Positions 41,757 through 51,821 of a stretch of 64,000 bases of DNA are shown piece by piece. Every line of letters begins with the position of its first letter. The stretch's first letter is position 1. The stretch is from NCBI GenBank assembly GCA_037783545.1, contig JBBELK010001478.1:1-64000 (forward strand), given 5' to 3'. The notes beneath the pieces were generated by a model. It ran no database searches, was not told the origin of the DNA, and worked only from the letters and a program-made list of their open reading frames with translations. Position numbers and translations under genes: made by a program. This DNA is from Henricia sp. BOLD:AAB3569 (taxonomy: Eukaryota; Echinodermata; Asteroidea; Spinulosida; Echinasteridae).

Positions 41757-41781
41757 GTTCCCTGAGAAATCTCAGGGAACT
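41756..41781. repeat. 26 bp hairpin next to the left TIR
   Basis: AGTTCCCTGAGA (41756-41767) pairs perfectly with TCTCAGGGAACT (41770-41781) around a two-base AA loop. It abuts the left TIR and is absent beside the right one. Confidence 0.9.
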
Positions 41782-41785
41782 ATAG

Positions 41786-41808
41786 CTCCGCCCACCTAGT
41801 CTGATTGG
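41786..41808. promoter_or_regulatory. GC-box plus inverted CCAAT-box cluster (possible promoter)
   Basis: CTCCGCCCACC (41786-41796) resembles a GC/CACC box. ATTGG (41804-41808) is an inverted CCAAT box in the common flank TGATTGGAC. The cluster lies just inside the left TIR, where a transposase promoter would sit in an autonomous relative. No gene follows in this copy, so it would be vestigial. Both motifs are short and could be chance. Confidence 0.25.
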
Positions 41809-42266
41809 ACGCAGCGCTTATCAATCATGTGTGTGAGGCGCGCCGAATAATCGACGGTCGGGAATCGATTCTCGAAAATTGTCCGCGCAATACATCGCAT
41901 AGTCATTATAATATTATAATGTGTACATATCGGCCTCCTATGCGCTGTGCATTGTGAAACGAACAAACATACAGTATACACGTACACCTGCATGCGTGGC
42001 TATAGCCACGCATGCAGGTGTATACTGTATGTTTGTATAGTTGGAAAGAGTTGAGAAGTTGATCAGATTTTGTCTTCAAAATTACTCATCAAGCATATCT
42101 GTACGTGCAGATTTGATGAACAAAATATATATATAGGATTGAGAAAAAAAAGAAGATTTTGTGCGGAAACACTTCTTCATCCTGCCGTGCTCAAATTTTC
42201 TCACTTATAATTTCAGGTTTTTCCCATGAAATCAGTGCACTTCATTTTAAAGAAACAAATCTTATC
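41809..42266. other. Transposon left interior, with a TATA-centred palindrome at 41963-42036
   Basis: The palindrome pairs ACAAACATACAG...GTGGCTA (41963-42002) with TAGCCAC...ATGTTTGT (42003-42036) with no spacer. Its centre is GGCTATAGCC. The left arm has six extra bases (a CGTACA-type insertion), and otherwise the arms match. The rest, before and after it, is A+T-rich with no gene and no recognised family. A small TATATATATA run lies near 42126-42136. Confidence 0.8.
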
Positions 42267-42332
42267 TACTAAATTCTGACCTCTTGACCTTAAAAATAGC
42301 TATTTTTAAGGTCAAGAGGTCAGAATTTAGTA
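42267..42332. repeat. 66 bp perfect palindrome containing AGGTCA direct repeats
   Basis: TACTAAATTCTGACC... at 42267-42299 is the exact reverse complement of 42300-42332, with no spacer. The centre is AAAAATAGCTATTTTT. Each arm contains TGACCTCTTGACCT (42277-42290 and mirrored at 42309-42322). On the other strand this is AGGTCA-AG-AGGTCA, a DR2 arrangement of nuclear-receptor half-sites. It may be a tiny fold-back insertion, but I see no clear target duplication. Confidence 0.93.
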
Positions 42333-43104
42333 AAATAAAGACGTACGCGTGCTTTGTGTATTTTATTGCATGGTATTTAAGAAAAATTTACATGGTAAAA
42401 TAAAGCCAGTTATTAGTTCCAACAAAAGCAGGTGTACTAAATTTGTTGACTAATATATGGCCACTTTAGTACAAAATCCTCTAGTACATGTGGGCCAGGA
42501 AATTTAGGCTCTATACACATAGGCAAAAAAAGGCCCATATATACTGCAGTTTCTATTGCAGTTACCCATAAGAAAAACCCAACTAAAAGTGTAGATAACA
42601 ATAACAAACTTTTAAACATCACATAATTTTTCCCGTGTAATTGTACATTTGTGGAAAAAATTGCCAACTAGTATTTCAACACAATTAAGTATTCAACACA
42701 AAAACCATACATGTATTTTTTTAGGTTTTCTGCCCTGATTTGAAAAATCACTGACTAGTATATATAGTGTTATGTTTTTGAAGATGGTTCATTGTCTGTG
42801 CACTTTATCTCACCCTGAAAATATGTTACATTTGAACATAAAATGCGGCATATACCTTTCTGATTTGATCTGCAGCTTTTTGGAGAAATTCCTGTGCAAA
42901 AAAGGGGCAATTTTTACAACTTCCTGATCTGTGCAAAGCTGCATTAATTCTACACTGATATATTTTGTTGTCTACAAAGTAATTTTGCTCAATTTAATTA
43001 CGGCAGATGCAGAAATTGTTCATATATTTTATTAACAGACAGTAATCCTCTGCAGCAGCACGTATATAAACATTCTGTGCATGGCTGCAGGTTACATTGA
43101 ACAA
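42333..43104. other. A+T-rich unique sequence inside the transposon, no gene found
   Basis: This stretch between the 66 bp palindrome and the nested MITE has no repeat of array type and no convincing gene. A 76-codon minus-strand frame (42437-42667) encodes a hydrophobic segment, but it has no recognisable domain and sits in A+T-rich sequence where such frames arise by chance. I see no splice-linked exons or transposase motifs. Confidence 0.6.
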
Positions 43105-43921
43105 TTAAAGGAACACGTTGCCTTCGGGTTGCGGTTTATTGGGCGTTTTTGGGCTATTACAAGCGTTTGAAGTATAATGAGCACGATCTGAAAGATGTTT
43201 AAAAAGTAGAATATAATGATCCACACAAACGTGCCTTAGAAATGCTTCAATTTTGCGTAATTTCTCGAAGCAGCACGCTCCGCCATGGGAGTCAAAATCT
43301 TGACTCCCATAAATGGCGGAGAAATTATATTAGTCTTATTTCCAGCCTGGAGAAAGAAATTATTTTTCCTTCCTCCGTTGCGTGTGATGTGCCTGTTTTT
43401 TTAAATCGTGTCTACAATAACCATTGGGTATAAATCATCCAAGTCCTTTCTATCGGTTTGTCCCATGACAATATTCTTACCCTGATTGGCGAGGTTTTCG
43501 TTTTTTCTTTTTTGACGCGTCTGCTGTGTTCTCTTGACGATCCATTTTTGGACAGCCAGTCGGTGTGTGTGTGTGTGTGTGTGTGTTTACATTTCACACA
43601 TGTCTCGGGAGGCGGAGAATGGTTTGGTACCTTGCGTTTATCTGATAGGTTTACCTGACCACTGGCTACGGCGCCAGCCTAACTCCTGTTCGTCGCTGCA
43701 TTTTGCCCACTACCCGGACGATCGTATTGACGGCTTGAAATACGTATAGATTTCGCGGGACATGTAGTGGGGGTCAGAGGTCAGTGTTTGTTTTTTTTAA
43801 TTACCATTCACTAATTATAACACATTAAATGTGTTTTATTGCAAGAACAACTCTTAATAAGTATAAGGAACACCCTCAAACGTGAGATTTCGTGAAATCT
43901 GAAGGCAACGTGTTCCTTTAA
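43105..43921. mobile_element. Nested 817 bp MITE-like element with 21 bp perfect TIRs and TTAA ends
   Basis: It begins TTAAAGGAACACGTTGCC and ends with the exact complement, GGCAACGTGTTCCTTTAA; the match runs 21 bases. TTAA at both outer edges fits a TTAA target duplication, as used by piggyBac-type transposons (Kolobok also uses TTAA). A hairpin at 43278-43321 pairs CTCCGCCATGGGAGTCAA with TTGACTCCC/ATGGCGGAG across a 4-base bulge. A (GT)12 run lies at 43563-43586 and a DR1-like GGGTCA-G-AGGTCA at 43771-43783. No coding capacity is evident. I recall near-identical termini in echinoderm and other marine invertebrate sequence, but this is unchecked memory. Confidence 0.88.
43563..43586 (+). 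repeat. (GT)12 microsatellite
   Basis: Twelve uninterrupted GT dinucleotides inside the nested MITE. It also creates the poly-valine/cysteine and poly-threonine/histidine stretches in short frames here, which are artefacts. Confidence 0.97.
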
Positions 43922-43928
43922 GTGTGAA

Positions 43929-44526
43929 AGGCAAATTGAACACTGTAATAAACTCATGTGTGTAGCTCATTTATTGCAGTTGTGTAGCTCAGAATGCATG
44001 TTTTTGAATCTTGTACTCCTACTGAATTCAGGAATTCAGTTTTGTTAAAAATTGCAACTGAAAGATTAATAATTTCTTGTTTTGCAGATTAACATTCCAT
44101 TCTTTTGAAAGTACACTGTTAATGAAAATCCTCATTGCAATTCAAGAATACTCATAATTGATTAGTTTTGTGTTTCACATGTTGAGACACTGAAAAAATA
44201 TGAGACTTCTAAATTTGAAGTGCTCACTTGCAGTTTTGTTTCACACCCCATGCCATTTTTAAATGAATGTTCAGGTCATATAGGCCTACCTATAGGCAAT
44301 TATACTGGCTGAGGATTGTTGTATCAACTATTTAGGCCTAATTTGAAATGTTTGAACTTGAATAAATGTCTGGGAACTTATTTTGTTGAGTTTGTATTGA
44401 GGTGGCATAGTCATGAAGTCCCCCGGCCTGGAAATTTTTTCTACAGGAGGGAAACATTTCCTGTAAATTGTGTGCCTGCTTATTTGCACATTGCAAAAAA
44501 ATGAATGTTATCTGAAACTGAAGGTC
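43929..44526 (+). repeat. Direct duplication inside the transposon, copy 1
   Basis: Diverged direct copy of 44546-45273. Shared strings, in order, include AATAAACTCA, AAAAATTGCAACTGAAAGAT, CAGATTAACATTCC (GTAGATTAACATTCC in copy 2), GTTTTGTTTCACACCCCATG, AAATGAATGTTCAGGTCAT and GCATTGCAAAA-like sequence. Copy 1 has an extra stretch with AGGCCTA motifs (about 44278-44340) that copy 2 lacks. Boundaries are approximate. No gene is visible. Confidence 0.85.
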
Positions 44527-44545
44527 CCTTCAAAAATACTGGATC

Positions 44546-45273
44546 ATGCAAATGGAATTGAAGGATTTAACACAAATAAACTCAAGTGTGTAACTCAGTC
44601 TTAATTCAGAATGCATTTTTAAAATCTTGATGTATGTCACACTGAATTCAGTTTTATTAAAAATTGCAACTGAAAGATGAATAATTTCTATTTTTTTGTA
44701 GATTAACATTCCCATCTGTTAAAAGTAGGGATGGGCATTTACGGTTAATTCAGAAACCGGTTTGCAATTCTTTCCAGTGTCGGTTAACCGGTTAACCGTT
44801 CAGCCGACACCAAAGTTGTTGGTGTTGTTTTACTATTGTAAATTCTTTAAAATTGGGTTTCGTTTAAACGTTCGGCAAAATGGTTTTTAATTTTTTCCCC
44901 GGTTAACCGGTTAAATGTCCAATCCCTGGTTGAAAGAGTGCATTATGTTAATGAAAACCCTCAAATCAAGCATCCTCATGATAATTTGATTAGTTTTGTG
45001 CTTCACAAGTTAATCAGACAGATACATGAGACTTCCAAATTTGAAGGAATGGATTCAATGGACTGCTCACTTAATTGCAGTTTTGTTTCACACCCCATGT
45101 CCTTGTTAAATGAATGTTCAGGTCATAATCCCATTACTAGGTGACTCTTGTGTCAAATATTAATTTAAATAAGACTACAGAGAACTTATTTTGCTGAGTT
45201 GTACCATGGAGGTAGTACGTGTACCTGCTTAATTATTTTGTGCATTGCAAAACATGTCTTTATCTGAAGCTCC
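44546..45273 (+). repeat. Direct duplication inside the transposon, copy 2 (interrupted by a MITE)
   Basis: It follows the same order of shared strings as copy 1 but is interrupted at 44726-44928 by a hAT-like MITE. The two copies differ at many positions, so the duplication is much older than the identical TIRs would suggest, unless the TIRs have been homogenised. Boundaries are approximate. Confidence 0.85.
44726..44928. mobile_element. Nested 203 bp hAT-like MITE
   Basis: The left end TAGGGATGGGCATTTA and the reverse complement of the right end (CAGGGATTGGACATTTA) are similar. The element is flanked by 8 bp GTTAAAAG (44718-44725) and GTTGAAAG (44929-44936), which match at seven of eight bases, as expected of an aged hAT target duplication. 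It sits precisely where copy 1 of the surrounding duplication has no insertion. The interior repeats GGTTAACCGGTTAA motifs. No coding capacity. Confidence 0.8.
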
Positions 45274-45777
45274 CACCCGGCGGGCCACAAAAATATTAGA
45301 TCTGCTACTACATTGTACATGTACATGTTGAACTTCAAGAAAAGGATAAACAAGAACAGTTGGTTTTTATATTATTTTCGTTTTTTTGCACTTTTAGCAT
45401 GAAACTGAAATAAATGGCACAGCAAGGAATAAGCTATCCAAATGTTGTTTTCCCATGTAGGACCCCACCCAATCACTCGCACCCCCCTCACAGTAAACCT
45501 CCCAGGTACACCAGTCCGGCCCCTACGCCCCACCCCCAAAGTGACCTAGCCATTAAAACGTTCGTGCTAGCTATATCTCTATTCTCGCTGCATGAGCTGA
45601 GTCACATATACATACACACTGCATGCAATACGCGCAATGTGTACAGTACAGTACTCGTATGTAGTTTGCGCACACGTACATGCATGCTGCGCTGCAGATA
45701 TCGATATCGCGGTATCGAACACCGCGACGTGAATGAATATTTATGAGCTCGATTGACCTTTGACCCCAGCGGGGAAT
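45274..45777. other. Transposon right interior, no gene found
   Basis: The region includes a C-rich stretch (about 45460-45545) and a palindrome GATATCGATATC (45697-45708). An overlapping hairpin pairs CGCGGT (45708-45713) with ACCGCG (45721-45726). TGACCTTTGACCCC at 45754-45767 is GGGTCA-A-AGGTCA on the other strand, a DR1 arrangement. The longest frame (about 110 codons, 45414-45746) has no recognisable domain and crosses the C-rich and palindromic DNA, so I do not call it a gene. Confidence 0.6.
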
Positions 45778-45894
45778 TGGAGGTTAAGTTCTGGACTATA
45801 TTATGCGCTGTCCAAATAATATCGATATTCCGCCCTCTATAGTCGGCCGCGCTACGATCCAATATCGCAATAATATAGTCCAGAATCTGGACTA
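45778..45894 (-). repeat. Right terminal inverted repeat (117 bp)
   Basis: Perfect inverse copy of 41640-41756, ending CTGGACTA at the junction with the right target-site duplication. Confidence 0.97.
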
Positions 45895-45903
45895 TCCGAA
45901 GGA
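45895..45903 (+). repeat. Right 9 bp target-site duplication TCCGAAGGA
   Basis: Matches 41631-41639 exactly and continues into CTGAGCATGCGC, the remainder of the interrupted monomer. Confidence 0.96.
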
Positions 45904-48900
45904 CTGAGCATGCGCACGAGTCAGGAATACACCAAAGAGGTGTGTACAGACAGCCACAGGTTGCGGGAGCATCCAGGAAGCGCCAACCCCTTTTTTTTCT
46001 AAACTCTGAAATTTCTCTGCCATTTCCCGGCGAAAGTCTGTCATTTTTTTAGGACAATTGCGCAATATAGAGTGTTTGGAGCATGCAAAATTTGAAGTTC
46101 GTCGGAATATTTTTTGACCTCCAAATTTGCCGACGTTTGGACCACACTTTGACCAAAATCCCGTCCCAAACTGGGCCGCTTCAACGACAGTCCGAAGGAC
46201 TGAGCATGCGCACGAGTCAGGAATACACCAAAGAGGTGTGTACAGACAGCCACAGGTTGCGGGAGCATCCAGGAAGCGCCAACCCCTTTTTTTTCTAAAC
46301 TCTGAAATTTCTCTGCCATTTCCCGGCGAAAGTCTGTCAATTTGTTAGGACAATTGCGCAATATAGAGTGTTTGGAGCATGCAAAATTTGAAGTTCGTCG
46401 GAATATTTTTTGACCTCCAAATTTGCCGACGTTTGGACCACACTTTGACCAAAATCCCGTCCCAAACTGGGCCGCGTCAACGACAGTCCGAAGGACTGAG
46501 CATGCGCACGAGTCTGGAATACACCAAAGAGGTGTGTACACACAGCCACAGGTTGCGGGAGCATCCAGGAAGCGCCAACCCCTTTTTTTTCTAAACTCTG
46601 AAATTTCTCTGCCATTTCCCGGCGAAAGTCTGTCAATTTTTTAGGACAAGTGCGCAATATAGAGTGTTTGGAGCATGCAAAATTTGAAGTTCGTCGGAAT
46701 ATTTGTTGACCTCCAAATTTGCCGACGTTTGGACCACACTTTGACCAAAATCCCGTCCCAAACTGGGCCGTGTCAACGACAGTCCGAAGGACTGAGCATG
46801 CGCACGAGTCAGGAATACACCAAAGAGGTGTGTACAGACAGCCACAGGTTGCGGGAGCATCCAGGAAGCGCCAACCCCTTTTTTTTCTAAACTCTGAAAT
46901 TTCTCTGCCATTTCCCGGCGAAAGTCTGTCATTTTTTTAGGACAATTGCGCAATATAGAGTGTTTGGAGCATGCAAAATTTGAAGTTCGTCGGAATATTT
47001 TTTGACCTCCAAATTTGCCGACGTTTGGACCACACTTTGACCAAAATCCCGTCCCAAACTGGGCCGCTTCAACGACAGTCCGAAGGACTGAGCATGCGCA
47101 CGAGTCAGGAATACACCAAAGAGGTGTGTACAGACAGCCACAGGTTGCGGGAGCATCCAGGAAGCGCCAACCCCTTTTTTTTCTAAACTCTGAAATTTCT
47201 CTTCCATTTCCCGGCGAAAGTCTGTAAATTTTTTAGGACAAGTGCGCAATATAGAGTGTTTGGAGCATGCAAAATTTGAAGTTCGTCGGAATATTTTTTG
47301 ACCTCCAAATTTGCCGACGTTTGGACCACACTTTGACCAAAATCCCGTCCCAAACTGGGCCGCGTCAACGACAGTCCGAAGGACTGAGCATGCGCACGAG
47401 TCAGGAATACACCAAAGAGGTGTGTACAGACAGCCACAGGTTGCGGGAGCATCCAGGAAGCGCCAACCCCTTTTTTTTCTAAACTCTGAAATTTCTCTGC
47501 CATTTCCCGGCGAAAGTCTGTCAATTTTTTAGGACAAGTGCGCAATATAGAGTGTTTGGAGCATGCAAAATTTGAAGTTCGTCGGAATATTTGTTGACCT
47601 CCAAATTTGCCGACGTTTGGACCACACTTTGACCAAAATCCCGTCCCAAACTGGGCCGTGTCAACGACAGTCCGAAGGACTGAGCATGCGCACGAGTCAG
47701 GAATACACCAAAGAGGTGTGTACAGACAGCCACAGGTTGCGGGAGCATCCAGGAAGCGCCAACCCCTTTTGTTTCTAAACTCTGAAATTTCTCTGCCATT
47801 TCCCGGCGAAAGTCTGTCAATTTTTTAGGACAAGCGCAATATAGAGTGTTTGGAGCATGCAAAATTTGAAGTTCGTCGGAATATTTTTTGACCTCCAAAT
47901 TTGCCGACGTTTGGACAACACTTTGACCAAAATCCCGTCCCAAACTGGGCCGTGTCAACGACAGTCCGAAGGACTGAGCATGCGCACGAGTCAGTAATAC
48001 ACCAAAGAGGTGTGTACAGACAGCCACAGGTTGCGGGAGCATCCAGGAAGCGCCAACCCCTTTTTTTTCTAAACTCTGAAATTTCTCTGCCATTTCCCGG
48101 CGAAAGTCTGTCAATTTTTTAGGACAAGTGCGCAATATAGAGTGTTTGGAGCATGCACAATTTGAAGTTCGTCGGAATATTTGTTGACCTCCAAATTTGC
48201 CGACGTTTGGACCACACTTTGACCAAAATCCCGTCCCAAACTGGGCCGTGTCAACGACAGTCCGAAGGACTGAGCATGCGCACGAGTCAGGAATACACCA
48301 AAGAGGTGTGTACAGACAGCCACAGGTTGCGGGAGCATCCAGGAAGCGCCAACCCCTTTTTTTTCTAAACTCTGAAATTTCTCTGCCATTTCCCGGAGAA
48401 AGTCTGTCAATTTTTTAGGACAAGTGCGCAATATAGAGTGTTTGGAGCATTCAAAATTTGAAGTTCGTCGGAATATTTTTTGACCTCCAAATTTGCCGAC
48501 GTTTGGACCACACTTTGACCAAAATCCCGTCCCAAACTGGGCCGTGTCAACGACAGTCCGAAGGACTGAGCATGCGCACGAGTCAGGAATACACCAAAGA
48601 GGTGTGTACAGACAGCCACAGGTTGCGGGAGCATCCAGGAAGCGCCAACCCCTTTTTTTTCTAAACTCTGAAATTTCTCTGCCATTTCCCGGCGAAAGTC
48701 TGTCAATTTTTTTGGACAAGTGCGCAATATAGAGTGTTTGGAGCATGCAAAATTTGAAGTTCGTCGGAATATTTTTTGACCTCCAAATTTGCCGACGTTT
48801 GGACCACACTTTGACCAAAATCCCGTCCCAAACTGGGCCGTGTCAACGACAGTCCGAAGGACTGAGCATGCGCACGAGTCAGGAATACACCAAAGAGGTG

Positions 48901-51393
48901 TGTACAGACAGCCACAGGTTGCGGGAGCATCCAGGAAGCGCCAACCCCTTTTTTTTCTAAACTCTGAAATTTCTCTGCCATTTCCCGGCGAAAGTCTGTC
49001 ATTTTTTTTGGACAAGTGCGCAATATAGAGTGTTTGGAGCATGCAAAATTTGAAGTTCGTCGGAATATTTTTTGACCTCCAAATTTGCCGACGTTTGGAC
49101 CACACTTTGACCAAAATCCCGTCCCAAACTGGGCCGTGTCAACGACAGTCCGAAGGACTGAGCATGCGCACGAGTCAGGAATACACCAAAGAGGTGTGTA
49201 CAGACAGCCACAGGTTGCGGGAGCATCCAGGAAGCGCCAACCCCTTTTTTTTCTAAACTCTGAAATTTCTCTGCCATTTCCTGGCGAAAGTCTGTCAATT
49301 TTTTAGGACAAGTGCGCAATATAGAGTGTTTGGAGCATGCAAAATTTGAAGTTCGTCGGAATATTTGTTGACCTCCAAATTTGCCGACGTTTGGACCACA
49401 CTTTGACCAAAATCCCGTCCCAAACTGGGCCGTGTCAACGACAGTCCGAAGGACTGAGCATGCGCACGAGTCAGGAATACACCAAAGAGGTGTGTACAGA
49501 CAGCCACAGGTTGCGGGAGCATCCAGGAAGCGCCAACCCCTTTTTTTTCTAAACTCTGAAATTTCTCTGCCATTTCCCTGCGAAAGTCTGTCAATTTTTT
49601 AGGACAATTGCGCAATATAGAGTGTTTGGAGCATGCAAAATTTGAAGTTCGTCGGAATATTTGTTGACCTCCAAATTTGCCGACGTTTGGACCACACTTT
49701 GACCAAAATCCCGTCCCAAACTGGGCCGCTTCAACGACAGTCCGAAGGACTGAGCATGCGCACGAGTCAGGAATACACCAAAGAGGTGTGTACAGACAGC
49801 CACAGGTTGCGGGAGCATCCAGGAAGCGCCAACCCCTTTTTTTTCTAAACTCTGAAATTTCTCTGCCATTTCCCGGCGAAAGTCTGTCAATTTGTTAGGA
49901 CAAGTGCGCAATATAGAGTGTTTGGAGCATGCAAAATTTGAAGTTCGTCGGAATATTTTTTGACCTCCAAATTTGCCGACGTTTGGACCACACTTTGACC
50001 AAAATCCCGTCCCAAACTGGGCCGCGTCAACGACAGTCCGAAGGACTGAGCATGCGCACGAGTCTGGAATACACCAAAGAGGTGTGTACACACAGCCACA
50101 GGTTGCGGGAGCATCCAGGAAGCGCCAACCCCTTTTTTTTCTAAACTCTGAAATTTCTCTGCCATTTCCCGGCGAAAGTCTGTCAATTTTTTAGGACAAG
50201 TGCGCAATATAGAGTGTTTGGAGCATGCAAAATTTGAAGTTCGTCGGAATATTTGTTGACCTCCAAATTTGCCGACGTTTGGACCACACTTTGACCAAAA
50301 TCCCGTCCCAAACTGGGCCGTGTCAACGACAGTCCGAAGGACTGAGCATGCGCACGAGTCAGGAATACACCAAAGAGGTGTGTACAGACAGCCACAGGTT
50401 GCGGGAGCATCCAGGAAGCGCCAACCCCTTTTTTTTCTAAACTCTGAAATTTCTCTGCCATTTCCCGGCGAAAGTCTGTCAATTTTTTAGGACAAGCGCA
50501 ATATAGAGTGTTTGGAGCATGCAAAATTTGAAGTTCGTCGGAATATTTTTTGACCTCCAAATTTGCCGACGTTTGGACAACACTTTGACCAAAATCCCGT
50601 CCCAAACTGGGCCGTGTCAACGACAGTCCGAAGGACTGAGCATGCGCACGAGTCAGTAATACACCAAAGAGGTGTGTACAGACAGCCACAGGTTGCGGGA
50701 GCATCCAGGAAGCGCCAACCCCTTTTTGTTCTAAACTCTGAAATTTCTCTGCCATTTCCCGGCGAAAGTCTGTCAATTTTTTAGTACAAGTGCGCAATAT
50801 AGAGTGTTTGGAGCATGCAAAATTTGAAGTTCGTCGGAATATTTTTTTACCTCCAAATTTGCCGACGTTTGGACCACACTTTGACCAAAATCCCGTCCCA
50901 AACTGGGCCGCGTCAACGACAGTCCGAAGGACTGAGCATGCGCACGAGTCAGGAATACACCAAAGAGGTGTGTACAGACAGCCACAGGTTGCGGGAGCAT
51001 CCAGGAAGCGCCAACCCCTTTTTTTTCTAAACTCTGAAATTTCTCTGCCATTTCCCGGCGAAAGTCTGTCATTTTTTTAGGACAATTGCGCAATATAGAG
51101 TGTTTGGAGCATGCAAAATTTGAAGTTCGTCGGAATATTTTTTGACCTCCAAATTTGCCGACGTTTGGACCACACTTTGACCAAAATCCCGTCCCAAACT
51201 GGGCCGCTTCAACGACAGTCCGAAGGACTGAGCATGCGCACGAGTCAGGAATACACCAAAGAAGTGTGTACAGACAGCCACAGGTTGCGGGAGCATCCAG
51301 GAAGCGCCAACCCCTTTTTTGTCTAAACTCTGAAATTTCTCTGCCATTTCCCGGCGAAAGTCTGTCAATTTGTTAGGACAAGTGCGCAATATA

Positions 51394-51821
51394 GAGTGTT
51401 TGGAGCATGCAAAATTTGAAGTTCGTCGGAATATTTTTTGACCTCCAAATTTGCCGACGTTTGGACCACACTTTGACCAAAATCCCGTCCCAAACTGGGC
51501 CGCGTCAACGACAGTCCGAAGGACTGAGCATGCGCACGAGTCTGGAATACACCAAAGAGGTGTGTACAGACAGCCACAGGTTGCGGGAGCATCCAGGAAG
51601 CGCCAACCCCTTTTTTTTCTAAACTCTGAAATTTCTCTGCCATTTCCCGGCAGGACTGAGCATGCGCACGAGTCAGGAATACACCAAAGAGGTGTGTACA
51701 GACAGCCACAGGTTGCGGGAGCATCCAGGAAGCGCCAACCCCTTTTGTTTCTAAACTCTGAAATTTCTCTGCCATTTCCTGGCGAAAGTCTGTCAATTTT
51801 TTAGGACAAGTGCGCAATATA
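51394..51821 (+). repeat. Fused double monomer with a ~164 bp deletion (428 bp)
   Basis: The distance between monomer starts here is 428 bases. The sequence runs from CCATTTCCCGGC straight into AGGACTGAGCATGCG, joining the 3' part of one monomer to the middle of the next. Two copies of the ACACC/GGTGT hairpin and T-run therefore lie within one start-to-start interval. Confidence 0.93.

Larger units (their letters stand above)
41640..45894. mobile_element. 4,255 bp non-autonomous DNA transposon with 117 bp TIRs
   Basis: The element interrupts one monomer. Perfect inverted repeats (41640-41756 and 45778-45894) end in TAGTCCAG/CTGGACTA and are flanked by the 9 bp duplication TCCGAAGGA. Long TIRs with a 9 bp duplication best fit Mutator-like elements. 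Other superfamilies with 8-9 bp duplications (hAT, P, Merlin) or a fold-back element are possible. No reading frame resembling a transposase is visible; the longest internal frames are under about 110 codons and look random. The interior is A+T-rich and contains two nested MITEs, a direct duplication and several palindromes. It is therefore a non-autonomous derivative that would need a transposase supplied from elsewhere. Identical 117 bp arms suggest it is young. Confidence 0.95.

Noticed and set aside
42437..42667. 76-codon hydrophobic minus-strand frame in the transposon
   Set aside because: No recognisable family, A+T-rich setting, and nothing else in the element suggests a gene. Hydrophobic frames are common in such sequence.
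45414..45746. 110-codon frame near the right end of the transposon
   Set aside because: It spans a C-rich tract and palindromic DNA and has no domain. The opposite strand is open over part of it as well.
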